Source: Pedococcus badiiscoriae
GTDB taxonomy: Bacteria > Actinomycetota > Actinomycetes > Actinomycetales > Dermatophilaceae
DNA length: 64,000 nucleotides
Reading direction: 5' to 3'
Assembly: GCF_013408925.1 (NCBI RefSeq)
Contig: NZ_JACCAB010000001.1
Span: forward strand, 1,550,001 to 1,614,000
Numbering within the stretch: position 1 is the stretch's first letter; each line of letters begins with the position of its first letter. Position numbers and translations under genes: made by a program. The notes under the pieces are model-generated. The model did not search any database and was not told the origin of the DNA. It saw nothing but the letters and a program-made list of their open reading frames with translations. This document shows positions 17,005-26,015 of this stretch, piece after piece.

Positions 17005-18567
17005 ATGACGCAGACCACCTCCACGCACACCGTCACCGTCGGCACCGGCCCGGTGTCCTTCGACGACGTCGTCGCGGTCGCGCGGCACGACGCCAGGATC
17101 GAGATCTCCCCGGAGTCGCTCGCGGAGGTGCGGCGCACCCGCGCGGTGATCGAGGCGCTCGCCGACGACACCATCGCTCACTACGGCGTCTCCACCGGGT
17201 TCGGTGCGCTGGCGACCCGACACATCCCGGTCGAGCTGCGGGCCCAGCTCCAGCGCTCGCTGGTGCGCTCGCACGCCGCCGGGTCCGGCCCGGAGGTCGA
17301 GCGTGAGGTGGTCCGGGCGCTCATGCTGCTGCGGATCTCCACCCTGGCCACCGGACGCACCGGCATCCGCGAGGAGACCCTCCAGACCTATGTCGCGATG
17401 CTCAACGCGGGCATCACCCCGGTCGTCCACGAGTACGGCTCGCTCGGCTGCTCAGGTGACCTCGCGCCCCTGTCCCACTGCGCGCTCGCCCTGATGGGCG
17501 AAGGCGTCGTCCGCGACGTGGCGGGGGAGCGCATGCCCACGGCGCAGGCCTTCGAGGCGGCCGGGATCACCCCTGTCGAGCTGCGCGAGAAGGAGGGCCT
17601 GGCCCTCATCAACGGCACCGACGGCATGCTCGGCATGCTGGTGCTCGCCATCACCGACCTGCGCTCGCTGCTCACGACGGCCGACATCACCGCGGCGATG
17701 AGCGTCGAGGGGCAGCTCGGCACCGACGACGTCTTCGCCGCCGACCTGCACGCGCTGCGCCCCCAGCCGGGGCAGGCCAGGTCGGCTGAGAACCTGCGAA
17801 AGCTCATGCAGGACAGCGGGATCCGCGACAGTCACCGCGACCCAGAGGCGTGCACCCGCGTGCAGGACGCCTACTCGCTGCGCTGCTCGCCGCAGGTGGC
17901 GGGCGCCGTCCGCGACACCGTGGAGTATGCCGCGACGGTCGCCGGCTTCGAGCTCGCCTCCGCGGTCGACAACCCCGTCGTCACGCCCGACGGCCGGGTC
18001 GAGTCCAACGGCAACTTCCACGGGGCCCCGGTGGCGTACGTCCTCGACTTCCTGGCCATCGTCGCCGCAGACCTGGCCTCGATCTCGGAGCGCCGCACCG
18101 ACCGGTTCCTCGACGTCTCCCGCAACCACGGGCTCAACGCCTTCCTCGCCGACGACCCGGGTGTCGACAGCGGCCACATGATCGCCCAGTACACCCAGGC
18201 TGCGATCGTCTCCGAGATGAAGCGGCTGGCCGCACCGGCCTCGGTCGACTCGATCCCGTCGAGCGCCATGCAGGAGGACCACGTGTCGATGGGATGGTCC
18301 GCGGCCCGCAAGCTGCGTCGCTCGGTCGACGGGTTGACCCGGGTCCTCGCGGTCGAGCTGCTCACCGCGGCCCGGGCCATCGAGCTGCGCGCTCCGCTCA
18401 CCCCCGCTCCCGCGACCGGGGCCGTCGTGCGCGCCCTGCGTGAGGCAGGCGCACCCAGCCCGGGACCCGATCGGTTCCTCGCTCCGGAGATCGAGACGGC
18501 CGTGCAGTTCGTGGCCACCCGAGCCGCGGTCGCAGCCGCGGAGTCGGTGACCGGCCCGCTCCACTGA
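17005..18567 (+). CDS. hutH: Histidine ammonia-lyase
   Basis: A 520-residue enzyme that converts histidine to urocanate and ammonia, the first step of histidine degradation. The active site GSLGCSGDLAPLSH is intact. The MIO prosthetic group would form from Cys149-Ser150-Gly151, the Cys variant known from Streptomyces, rather than the usual Ala-Ser-Gly. Other family motifs include TGFGALATR and VDNPVVTPDGRVESNGNFHG. ATG 17005 is chosen because it gives the standard N-terminus; GGAGG lies too close to it to be a good ribosome binding site, and TGCAAT six bases upstream may be a leaderless -10 box. hutU follows after 54 bases. Confidence 0.95.
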   Translation: MTQTTSTHTVTVGTGPVSFDDVVAVARHDARIEISPESLAEVRRTRAVIEALADDTIAHYGVSTGFGALATRHIPVELRAQLQRSLVRSHAAGSGPEVEREVVRALMLLRISTLATGRTGIREETLQTYVAMLNAGITPVVHEYGSLGCSGDLAPLSHCALALMGEGVVRDVAGERMPTAQAFEAAGITPVELREKEGLALINGTDGMLGMLVLAITDLRSLLTTADITAAMSVEGQLGTDDVFAADLHALRPQPGQARSAENLRKLMQDSGIRDSHRDPEACTRVQDAYSLRCSPQVAGAVRDTVEYAATVAGFELASAVDNPVVTPDGRVESNGNFHGAPVAYVLDFLAIVAADLASISERRTDRFLDVSRNHGLNAFLADDPGVDSGHMIAQYTQAAIVSEMKRLAAPASVDSIPSSAMQEDHVSMGWSAARKLRRSVDGLTRVLAVELLTAARAIELRAPLTPAPATGAVVRALREAGAPSPGPDRFLAPEIETAVQFVATRAAVAAAESVTGPLH

Positions 18568-18621
18568 CCACACGGCATACCCCACCACCCGACCACCCGA
18601 ACCGGCCTGAAGGAGAACGAC

Positions 18622-20277
18622 ATGGAAGGCGCTCGCCCCGTCCGCGCACCCCGCGGCTCGCAGCTCACCGCCCAGCACTGGGGGGCCGAGGCCCCGCTGC
18701 GGATGCTCATGAACAACCTCGACCCGGAGAACGCCGAGCGTCCCGACGACCTCGTCGTCTACGGCGGCACCGGTCGGGCGGCCCGCGACTGGAAGTCGTT
18801 CGACGCGATGGTCCGCACGCTCACGACCCTCAAGCAGGACGAGACCATGCTCGTCCAGAGTGGGCGCCCCGTCGGCGTCATGCAGACCCACGAGTGGGCA
18901 CCGCGCGTCCTGATCGCCAACTCCAACCTCGTCGGGGACTGGGCGACGTGGCCCGAGTTCCGGCGGCTCGAGCACCTCGGGCTGACGATGTACGGGCAGA
19001 TGACCGCCGGCTCCTGGATCTACATCGGGACCCAGGGCATCGTGCAGGGCACCTACGAGACGTTCGCCGCGATCGCCGAGAAGCGGTTCGGCGGCACGCT
19101 GGCGGGCACGCTCACCCTCACCGGCGGGTGCGGTGGGATGGGTGGCGCCCAGCCGCTCGCGGTCACGATGAACGACGGCGCCTGCCTCATCGTCGACGTC
19201 GACGAGTCGCGGCTGCGACGTCGCGTCGAGCACCGTTACCTCGACGAGGTCGCGGACTCCCTCGACGAGGCCATCGACAAGGCGGTGGCCGCCAAGAACG
19301 AACGGCGCGCCTGGTCGGTCGGTGTGGTCGGGAACGCGGCCGAGGTCTTCCCCGAGCTGCTGCGTCGCGGGGTGCCGATTGACATCGTCACCGACCAGAC
19401 GTCGGCGCACGACCCGCTGTCCTACCTGCCCGAGGGGATCGAGGTCGGCGACTGGCACGAGTACGCCGAGAAGAAGCCCGAGGAGTTCACCGACCGCGCT
19501 CGCGAGTCGATGGCCAAGCACGTGCAGGCCATGGTCGAGTTCCAGGACGCCGGGGCCGAGGTCTTCGACTACGGCAACTCGATCCGCGACGAGGCCAGGC
19601 AGGGCGGCTACGACCGTGCCTTCGAGTTCCCCGGCTTCGTGCCGGCCTACATCCGTCCCCTGTTCTGCGAGGGCAAGGGCCCGTTCCGCTGGGTGGCGCT
19701 CTCGGGCGACCCCAAGGACATCGCAGCCACGGACAAGGCCGTCCTCGACCTCTTCCCCGACAACGACCGCCTGCACAAGTGGATCAGGGGCGCCCAGGAC
19801 CGGATCGCGTTCCAGGGCCTGCCGGCTCGCATCTGCTGGCTCGGCCAGGGAGAGCGCGACAAGGCGGGTCTGGCGTTCAACGAGCTGGTCCGCAAGGGCG
19901 ACGTGAGTGCCCCGATCGTCATCGGCCGCGACCACCTCGACACCGGGTCGGTGGCCAGCCCCTACCGCGAGACCGAGGCCATGCTCGACGGCTCCGACGC
20001 CATCGCCGACTGGCCCCTGCTCAACGCGCTCGTCAACACCTCGTCCGGCGCGTCCTGGGTCTCGATCCACCACGGTGGCGGGGTCGGCATCGGACGCTCC
20101 CTGCACGCGGGCCAGGTTTCGCTGGCCGACGGCACCGAGCTCGCGGCGCAGAAGCTCGCCCGGGTCCTGACCAACGACCCCGCGATGGGTGTCATCCGCC
20201 ACGTCGACGCCGGCTACGACATCGCCGAGCGGACTGCCCAGGAGCAGGGCGTGCGGATCCCCATGCGGGAGAGCTGA
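18622..20277 (+). CDS. hutU: Urocanate hydratase
   Basis: A 551-residue NAD-dependent urocanase, converting urocanate to imidazolonepropionate. Family features are clear: [11 protein letters not shown] near the N-terminus, [20 protein letters not shown], the nucleotide-binding [13 protein letters not shown], and the active-site region [13 protein letters not shown]. Length is normal. GAAGGAGA lies five bases before the ATG. It belongs to the hutH transcript and is followed by a convergent YbaK gene. Confidence 0.96.
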   Translation: MEGARPVRAPRGSQLTAQHWGAEAPLRMLMNNLDPENAERPDDLVVYGGTGRAARDWKSFDAMVRTLTTLKQDETMLVQSGRPVGVMQTHEWAPRVLIANSNLVGDWATWPEFRRLEHLGLTMYGQMTAGSWIYIGTQGIVQGTYETFAAIAEKRFGGTLAGTLTLTGGCGGMGGAQPLAVTMNDGACLIVDVDESRLRRRVEHRYLDEVADSLDEAIDKAVAAKNERRAWSVGVVGNAAEVFPELLRRGVPIDIVTDQTSAHDPLSYLPEGIEVGDWHEYAEKKPEEFTDRARESMAKHVQAMVEFQDAGAEVFDYGNSIRDEARQGGYDRAFEFPGFVPAYIRPLFCEGKGPFRWVALSGDPKDIAATDKAVLDLFPDNDRLHKWIRGAQDRIAFQGLPARICWLGQGERDKAGLAFNELVRKGDVSAPIVIGRDHLDTGSVASPYRETEAMLDGSDAIADWPLLNALVNTSSGASWVSIHHGGGVGIGRSLHAGQVSLADGTELAAQKLARVLTNDPAMGVIRHVDAGYDIAERTAQEQGVRIPMRES

Positions 20278-20282
20278 GCTCG

Positions 20283-20302
20283 CCCCGCCGGGTCAGGCGG
20301 GG
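20283..20302. terminator. Hairpin between hutU and the YbaK gene
   Basis: A seven-base-pair stem, CCCCGCC/GGCGGGG, with a six-base loop overlaps the end of the convergent YbaK gene. It could serve as a bidirectional terminator. Confidence 0.4.
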
Positions 20303-20766
20303 TCGGTAACGTCGGCGACCTCGGCCCCCAGGGCGGTCACGACGTCATCGGCTCGCGCCGTCGCGGCGACACCGTGCCCGCCGGCTCCGATGGAGATGAC
20401 CCGCCCGAGCACGGTGGCGTCGGCGACCACCGGCCAGGCCGTCAGCGAGCCGAACGGCGTGATCGTCCCGCGCTCGTAGCCGGTGACGGCCTTGGCGGTG
20501 GCGGCGTCCGGCATGGACATGCGGTTCACCCCGAGCAGGGCGCGGAGCTTGGGCCACGAGATCTCGCGACCACCCGGCACCAGGACGAAGAGGTAGTCGT
20601 CCTGCGCCCTGCGCACCACGAGGGTCTTGATGATGTCACTGGGCTGCACGCCTCGCGCCGCAGCAGCCTCCTCGAGCGAGCCCACCCGGCCGTGGCGGGT
20701 GATGGTGTGCTCGATGCCGCTCGCGGCCAGGGCCGCAGCAGCCCGGTCCGTCCCGTCGTCACTCAC
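20293..20766 (-). CDS. YbaK/EbsC aminoacyl-tRNA editing domain protein
   Basis: A 157-residue single-domain protein. The block VQPSDIIKTLVVRRAQDDYLFVLVP carries the conserved lysine of YbaK/ProX editing proteins that hydrolyse mischarged tRNA (Cys-tRNAPro or Ala-tRNAPro). GHGVAATARADDV fits the family C-terminus. The GTG at 20766 gives normal length; TACGCT (complement of 20773-20778) lies six bases upstream, so the message is probably leaderless. It lies on the opposite strand inside the hut cluster and has no evident link to histidine catabolism. Confidence 0.85.
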   Translation of the reverse strand: MSDDGTDRAAAALAASGIEHTITRHGRVGSLEEAAAARGVQPSDIIKTLVVRRAQDDYLFVLVPGGREISWPKLRALLGVNRMSMPDAATAKAVTGYERGTITPFGSLTAWPVVADATVLGRVISIGAGGHGVAATARADDVVTALGAEVADVTDPA

Positions 20767-20815
20767 GCCGCAAGCGTAGGCGTCGTGCTCCCCGACCACC
20801 CATGGCCACATGCGA

Positions 20816-20831
20816 GTCTGCGATCCGAGAC
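20816..20831. promoter_or_regulatory. Inverted repeat, candidate hut operator 2
   Basis: GTCT-GCGATCCG-AGAC followed by GG matches the spacing and right arm of the repeat before hutH. It lies 118 bases before the M20 gene that heads the second hut transcript, and 50 bases from the divergent YbaK start. Confidence 0.55.
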
Positions 20832-20948
20832 GGATTGGTGCCCGAGCCCCCACATCATCGGCTCCCCTGGTGTGGAATGGTCTGGTCGTCGGTCTGCGCG
20901 CGCCGCGGGACCGGCTCCAGTCCTGCCGCCGCCGCCAGAGAGGGCACC

Positions 20949-22157
20949 GTGAGCTTCGAGTCGATGTGGGCTGACCTCCAGCCCGTCGGACGCAGCGCCC
21001 AGTCAGGTGGCTATCGACGCTTTGCCTGGACCCGCGAGGACCACGACCTGCGGGAGTGGTTCGCCGGCGAGTGTGCCGTGCGCGGGCTCGACCTCACCGA
21101 GGACCGGATGGGCAACCAGTGGGCCTGGTGGGGCGATCCCGACGCGGCGGTCGCCCTCGGGGACAAGGGGGTCGTCACGGGATCGCACCTGGACAGCGTC
21201 CCCGACGGGGGCGCCTTCGACGGGCCGCTGGGGGTCGTGAGCGCCCTGGCTGCCATCGACCTGTTGCGGGACAAGGGTTTCGAGCCCGCCCGGCCCATCG
21301 GCGTGGTGAACTTCGTCGACGAGGAGGGCGCCAGGTTCGGTGTCGCCTGCGCGGGCTCGCGCGTCATCACCGGCGCCATGACCGCACGCCGGGCCCGGAG
21401 CCTGACCGACGCCGACGGCACCACCATGGCCGACGCCCTCAAGGCAGCCGGCCGCGACCCGCACCAGATCGGTCGCGACGACGATGCCATCCGCCGGATC
21501 GGCAGCTTCGTCGAGCTCCACGTCGAGCAGGGGCGCGGGCTCGTCGACCTCGACCACCCCGTGGCCGTCGGCAGCGACATCTGGCCCCACGGCCGCTGGC
21601 GGCTGGACTTCACCGGCGAGGCCAACCACGCGGGGACCACGCGGCTCGAAGACCGCCACGACGCGATGCTCGGGTATGCCGGTGCCGTGCTCGCCGCCCG
21701 TGAAGCCGCCATCACCAACGGCTGCGTCGCGACCATCGGCAAGGTCGTGGTGACTCCGGGCGGCGTCAACGCGATCCCGAGTGCCGTCACCGGGTGGCTG
21801 GACGCCCGGGGTGCGAGCCCACGGGCCGTCCGCCGGGCGGTCGCCGACATCAGCGCCATGGTCGAGCAGTCGGGCGGGCGGATCACCGAGGAGTCCTGGA
21901 CCCCGTCCACGCCGTTCGACGCCTCGCTGAGCGCGCGGCTCGGAACGCGCCTCGGCGGCATACCGGTCCTCGGCACTGGTGCCGGGCACGACGCCGGCAT
22001 CCTCGCGAACGCCGGCATCCCCACCGCGATGCTCTTCGTCCGCAACCCGACGGGCATCTCGCACTCACCCGAGGAGCATGCCGAGCCCAGTGACTGCCTC
22101 GAAGGAGTGGCGGCCCTGACCGCCGTCCTCGAGGACCTGGCGGGAGCCCTGGCGTGA
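20949..22157 (+). CDS. M20 amidohydrolase (allantoate/N-carbamoyl type), probable N-formylglutamate deformylase
   Basis: A 402-residue zinc amidohydrolase of the allantoate amidohydrolase / beta-ureidopropionase branch. Metal ligands are visible in VVTGSHLDSVPDGGAFDG, FVDEEGARFG and IGSFVELHVEQG; the dimerisation insert contains GEANHAGTTRLEDRHDAM. The GTG at 20949 has GAGAGGG before it. It is coupled to hutF by a GTGA overlap, and hutI follows in the same manner. HutF produces N-formylglutamate, and no HutG deformylase is present here, so this enzyme is the best candidate for releasing formate and glutamate. That function is inferred from context only. Confidence 0.82.
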   Translation: MSFESMWADLQPVGRSAQSGGYRRFAWTREDHDLREWFAGECAVRGLDLTEDRMGNQWAWWGDPDAAVALGDKGVVTGSHLDSVPDGGAFDGPLGVVSALAAIDLLRDKGFEPARPIGVVNFVDEEGARFGVACAGSRVITGAMTARRARSLTDADGTTMADALKAAGRDPHQIGRDDDAIRRIGSFVELHVEQGRGLVDLDHPVAVGSDIWPHGRWRLDFTGEANHAGTTRLEDRHDAMLGYAGAVLAAREAAITNGCVATIGKVVVTPGGVNAIPSAVTGWLDARGASPRAVRRAVADISAMVEQSGGRITEESWTPSTPFDASLSARLGTRLGGIPVLGTGAGHDAGILANAGIPTAMLFVRNPTGISHSPEEHAEPSDCLEGVAALTAVLEDLAGALA

Positions 22158-23491
22158 CGAGCGGGAGCGCGGCCAGCTACTGGGCCGAACACGCGTGGCT
22201 CCCGACCGGGCTGGCCACCGGAGTGCGGTTCGACGTGGTCGACGGGGTCTTCGCCAGGGTCCAGCGCGGGCGCCCTGAACCAGGTGACGAACGACTGCAC
22301 GGCGTGGTGCTGCCCGGCTTCGCCAACGCCCACAGCCACGCCTTCCACCGTGCCCTGCGCGGGCGCACCCATGGCGACGGCGGAAACTTCTGGACGTGGC
22401 GCCAGCAGATGTACGCCGTCACGCGTCACCTCACGCCGGACACCTACCTCGCCCTCGCGCGGGCGGTCTTCGCCGAGATGGTGCTCTCGGGGATCACCGT
22501 CGTGGGCGAGTTCCACTACGTGCACCACGATGTGGACGGCCGGCCCTACGCCGACCCGAACGCGATGGGGCAGGCCCTGATCGAGGCCGCGCGGGATGCC
22601 GGCCTGCGCCTCACCCTGCTCGACACCTGCTACCTCGCGGGCGGTCTCGCGGGCGACGGACACCTGCCCCTCGACGACGTGCAGCGGCGGTTCACCGACG
22701 GCGACGTCGACACGTGGGCGACCCGGGTCGCCGCGCTGTCCCCTGACGCCACGACCCGGATCGGTGCCGCGGTCCACTCGGTGCGAGCCGTGCCGCGCGA
22801 CGACCTGCGGGCCATGGCCGAGGTGACCCGGGGACGCATCGTGCACGCCCACGTGAGCGAGCAGCCGGCCGAGAACCTCGCGACCCAGATGTTCTACGAC
22901 GCCACGCCCACCGAGCTGCTCGACGAGGCAGGCCTGCTGGGCGAGCGGTTCAGCGCGGTCCACGCGACCCACCTCTCGGAGCGGGACATCACTCTCCTGG
23001 GCGCGTCGGGCACGACCGCCTGCTTCTGCCCGACCACGGAGCGCGACCTCGCCGACGGGATCGGTCCGGCGAGGGCGCTGACCGAGGCGGGCGCGCGGCT
23101 GTCGCTCGGGTCGGACCAGCACGCGGTCATCGACCCGTTCGAGGAGGTGCGCGGGCTCGAGATGCACGAGCGCCTCGCGAGCAACGAGCGCGGCAGGTTC
23201 ACCCCCGACGAGCTGCTGACCGCCGCCACCGCGCACGGCTACCGCAGCCTCGGCTGGCAGGACGCGGGGGTCATCGCGGACGGAGCGGCTGCGGACTTCG
23301 TCGTCGTGCGGACCGACACGGTCAACACCGCGGGCGCCAAGGCGGGTCAGATCATCTACTGCGCAACGCGGTCCGACGTCGACCGGGTGGTCGTCGGCGG
23401 GAGCACGGTCGTAGAGTCGGGCCGCCACCGGCTGGGAGACGTGGCCGCCTTGCTCGGCAAGGCGCTGTCCGACGTCAGGGAGCACCAGTGA
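22154..23491 (+). CDS. hutF: Formimidoylglutamate deiminase
   Basis: A 445-residue amidohydrolase-superfamily enzyme that deaminates N-formimidoyl-L-glutamate to N-formyl-L-glutamate. Zinc-binding [16 protein letters not shown] is followed by [28 protein letters not shown], and the late [14 protein letters not shown]. It begins with GTG overlapping the stop of the upstream M20 gene, and ends overlapping hutI. Choosing HutF rather than a formimidoylglutamase commits the pathway to a formylglutamate intermediate. Confidence 0.95.
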   Translation: MTSGSAASYWAEHAWLPTGLATGVRFDVVDGVFARVQRGRPEPGDERLHGVVLPGFANAHSHAFHRALRGRTHGDGGNFWTWRQQMYAVTRHLTPDTYLALARAVFAEMVLSGITVVGEFHYVHHDVDGRPYADPNAMGQALIEAARDAGLRLTLLDTCYLAGGLAGDGHLPLDDVQRRFTDGDVDTWATRVAALSPDATTRIGAAVHSVRAVPRDDLRAMAEVTRGRIVHAHVSEQPAENLATQMFYDATPTELLDEAGLLGERFSAVHATHLSERDITLLGASGTTACFCPTTERDLADGIGPARALTEAGARLSLGSDQHAVIDPFEEVRGLEMHERLASNERGRFTPDELLTAATAHGYRSLGWQDAGVIADGAAADFVVVRTDTVNTAGAKAGQIIYCATRSDVDRVVVGGSTVVESGRHRLGDVAALLGKALSDVREHQ

Positions 23492-24657
23492 GCAGCACGG
23501 TCGTGACCGGCATCGCTGAGCTCGTCACCTGTGACGGGACCACCACGGACGGGCTGGGCATCATCCACGACGCGGCGGTCGTCATCGAGGACGGGCACGT
23601 GGCGTGGCTGGGCCCGGCATCGGGGACGCCGATGACCGACCACCACCTCGACGTCGGAGGCCGAGCGGTGCTGCCGGGCTTCGTCGACTCGCACTCCCAC
23701 CTGGTCTTTGCCGGCGACCGCGGTGACGAGTTCGCCGCGCGGATGTCCGGCACGTCCTACGACGGCGGGGGAATCGCCGCCTCGGTGACCGCCACCCGGG
23801 CTGCCACGGACGACGAGCTGCGGGCGCTCGTGGCCCTGCGGGTCGCCGAGATGCGCGCCCAGGGCACGACGACGGTCGAGATCAAGAGCGGGTACGGCCT
23901 GACCATCGAGGACGAGGCCCGGGCGCTGCGCATCGCCAGGGAGTTCACGACCGAGACGACGTTCCTCGGCGCCCACGTGGTGCCGCGAGAGTATGCCGAG
24001 GACCGCGCGACCTACGTCGAGCTCGTCACCGGGCCGATGCTCGAGGCGGCGGCTCCCCATGCGCGGTGGATCGACGTGTTCTGCGAACCGCACTCACCCC
24101 ACGCGTTCACCCTGGACGAGGCGCGGGCGGTGCTCGTCGCGGGGCGCGCCGCGGGTCTCGAGCTGCGGGTGCACGGCAACCAGCTGGGCCACGGACCCGG
24201 GGTCCTGCTCGCCGTGGACCTCGGTGCGGCCAGCGTCGACCACTGCACCTACCTGTCGGCGTCCGACGTGAACGCGCTGGCCGACGCGGCGGACACGACG
24301 GTGGCGACCCTGCTGCCCGGGGTGGAGTTCTCGACCCGCTCGCCGTATCCCGATGCGGCCGCGCTGCTGCAGGCCGGGGTGTCGATCGCGCTCGCGACGG
24401 ACTGCAACCCGGGCACCTGCTACTCGTCCTCGATGCCGTTCGTCATCGCGCTCGCGGTGCGCGAGATGGGCCTGACGCCCGGCGAGGCGGTGCTGGCGGC
24501 GACGACGGGCTCTGCGAAGGCGTTGCGGCGCGGCGACATCGGGCGGATCGTCGTGGGGGCCCGCGCCGACCTCACCCTGCTCGACGCGCCGTCCCACGTG
24601 CACCTGTCGTACCGCGCAGGGGTGCCGATCGCCAAGGCCCTCGACGTGCAGGCCTGA
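23488..24657 (+). CDS. hutI: Imidazolonepropionase
   Basis: A 389-residue metal-dependent hydrolase opening the imidazolone ring to N-formimidoyl-L-glutamate. Family motifs are [43 protein letters not shown] and [16 protein letters not shown]. The GTG start overlaps the hutF stop (GTGA). It is the last gene of the transcript, and a very strong hairpin follows. Confidence 0.96.
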   Translation: MSSTVVTGIAELVTCDGTTTDGLGIIHDAAVVIEDGHVAWLGPASGTPMTDHHLDVGGRAVLPGFVDSHSHLVFAGDRGDEFAARMSGTSYDGGGIAASVTATRAATDDELRALVALRVAEMRAQGTTTVEIKSGYGLTIEDEARALRIAREFTTETTFLGAHVVPREYAEDRATYVELVTGPMLEAAAPHARWIDVFCEPHSPHAFTLDEARAVLVAGRAAGLELRVHGNQLGHGPGVLLAVDLGAASVDHCTYLSASDVNALADAADTTVATLLPGVEFSTRSPYPDAAALLQAGVSIALATDCNPGTCYSSSMPFVIALAVREMGLTPGEAVLAATTGSAKALRRGDIGRIVVGARADLTLLDAPSHVHLSYRAGVPIAKALDVQA

Positions 24658-24662
24658 CGCGG

Positions 24663-24706
24663 GTCGATGTGAACGCGCCGGGCATCCCCGGCGCGTTCAC
24701 ATCGAC
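24663..24706. terminator. Perfect 20-bp stem-loop after hutI
   Basis: The arms at 24663-24682 (GTCGATGTGAACGCGCCGGG) and 24687-24706 pair without mismatch around a four-base loop. It lies between convergent genes and can act in both directions. Confidence 0.85.
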
Positions 24707-24718
24707 TCGGAAGAGGCG

Positions 24719-24997
24719 TCAGGCGTCGCCGTGCTGCATGGCCTTGGGGAGGTGCCCCGCGGACTTCTCGTAGTACTCGGCCGCCTTGCGGGTCGCGATC
24801 ACGCGGGCAGCGCCAGCGGCCAGCCCGGTGAGCGCCGCGAACGCGATGGCGTCCTTCCACGGGGTCCGTGGGTCCCGCGGGTCGACGACGGCGTCGCGGC
24901 CGGTCTTCTTCCAGGCGGTGGTGACCAGCTTGTTGGCCACGACTCCAGCGAGCACCGCTGACCCGCTCCCCAGCACCCGCCACACCAGTGGTCCCAT
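24719..24997 (-). CDS. DUF4235 membrane protein
   Basis: A 92-residue protein matching DUF4235: an N-terminal hydrophobic segment (VLGSGSAVLAGVVANKLVT), a conserved WKKTGRDAVVDPRDPRTPWK loop, and a second hydrophobic segment (AIAFAALTGLAAGAARVIA). The topology suggests two membrane helices with the conserved loop on one face. No function is known. It shares the hutI hairpin as terminator. Confidence 0.8.
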   Translation of the reverse strand: MGPLVWRVLGSGSAVLAGVVANKLVTTAWKKTGRDAVVDPRDPRTPWKDAIAFAALTGLAAGAARVIATRKAAEYYEKSAGHLPKAMQHGDA

Positions 24998-25156
24998 GTC
25001 GCACCCTCTCCCGTCGCCTCGCGATGTCCTTGCGTTCTCGCCGTGTCAGCGCTTTCCGCCGTGTCAGCGTCTCGCCGTCCCAGGTCGCGGCAGGAAACCG
25101 CCGACGACCTGAACCTCCACCCTGCCACACGCAGGAGTATGGTTCGACGGGTAACG

Positions 25157-25240
25157 ACAGGGGAGCGCGCAAGCGCTGAGAGTGCGGGAGACCGCAGACC
25201 CTCACACCTGATCCGGTTCGCACCGGCGTAGGGAGTCGAG
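25157..25240 (+). ncRNA. TPP (thi-box) riboswitch aptamer
   Basis: The conserved thi-box elements appear in order: GGGGAGC, GCTGAGAG (25174-25181), GACCCT (about 25197-25202), ACCTGATC (25206-25213) and the CCGGCGTAGGGA block (25223-25234). It lies about 100 bases before an ECF S-component gene. TATGGT at 25138-25143 may be the -10 box. Thiamine pyrophosphate binding should shut off the downstream transporter. Confidence 0.93.
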
Positions 25241-25249
25241 AAATCTCAG

Positions 25250-25338
25250 ACACCTGTCGGGCGAGGTGCGCCACCACAGGTGTTCTCTCCCGGCACGCGT
25301 CTCCCCGAGGCATCCATCGGATTCCACGGGAGAAGAAC
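25250..25338 (+). promoter_or_regulatory. Candidate expression platform of the TPP riboswitch
   Basis: GTTCTCTCCCG (25282-25292) can pair with CGGGAGAAGAAC (25327-25338), which contains the ribosome binding site of the next gene, leaving one A bulged. The overlapping ACAGGTGT (25276-25283) can pair with ACACCTGT (25250-25257) or with ACACCTG inside the aptamer (25204-25210). These alternatives could couple ligand binding to exposure of the ribosome binding site. Confidence 0.5.
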
Positions 25339-25340
25339 AC

Positions 25341-26015
25341 ATGAGCACCACCAACCCCCCAGCCGCCTCGGCCGACCCCACCAGCTCGTCCAGGCCCGCT
25401 CGCCGCGGCAGCATCATGGCCAGCCGTCCGCTGGCCGGCTGGCGCACCGTCGACCTCCTCACGATCGCCTTCCTCGGCGCCGCGTTCGGTGTCGCCTACT
25501 GGGGCTGGGGCATCGCCTACACAGTCCCCTCCAATGCCCTCGGCGCGGTGTTCGCCCCGCTGGCTGCACTGATCTACGGTCCTTGGCTCATCGCCGGGAT
25601 CGTGGGCGGACTCGTCGTGCGCCGCCCCGGCGCCGCCCTGCTCTGCGAGGTGGTCGCGGCCCTCGTCTCGATGATCCCCGGCACGGCCTGGGGCGTCGAC
25701 ACCCTCTACTCCGGGCTCCTCGAGGGCCTGGGCGTCGAGGTCGTCCTCGCCCTGTTCCTCTACCGCAGGTTCGGGTGGACCGTCGCGGCCCTGGCCGGTG
25801 CGGCCAGCGGCGCGGTGGAAGCCGTCTACGAGGTGTTCAAGTACTACGGCGACTGGGCCCTGGGGTGGCAGGCGATGTATGTCGTGTGCTTCGCGGTCTC
25901 GGGCGTGGTCATCGCGGGACTCGGCGGTTGGGCCCTGACCCGGGCGCTGGCGGGTGCCGGCGGTCTCGGTGCCTTCCCCGCAGGACAGGAAGTCCGGGAG
26001 TCACGCGCTGTCTGA
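25341..26015 (+). CDS. ECF transporter S component, YkoE family (thiamine precursor)
   Basis: A 224-residue membrane protein with five or six hydrophobic segments starting at WRTVDLLTIAFLGAAFGVAY. The patterns YWGWGIAY, PLAALIYGPWLIAGIVGGLV, ALLCEVVAALVSMIPG and YEVFKYYGDWALGWQ match YkoE, the substrate-binding subunit for hydroxymethylpyrimidine or thiamine. GGGAGAAG precedes the ATG at 25341. The TPP riboswitch upstream supports a thiamine-related substrate. The gene overlaps the following A-A-T gene. Confidence 0.9.
   Translation: MSTTNPPAASADPTSSSRPARRGSIMASRPLAGWRTVDLLTIAFLGAAFGVAYWGWGIAYTVPSNALGAVFAPLAALIYGPWLIAGIVGGLVVRRPGAALLCEVVAALVSMIPGTAWGVDTLYSGLLEGLGVEVVLALFLYRRFGWTVAALAGAASGAVEAVYEVFKYYGDWALGWQAMYVVCFAVSGVVIAGLGGWALTRALAGAGGLGAFPAGQEVRESRAV

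Noticed and set aside
17452..20202. 916-codon open frame on the minus strand
   Set aside because: It runs opposite hutH and hutU, both unmistakable enzymes, and shows no domain of its own.
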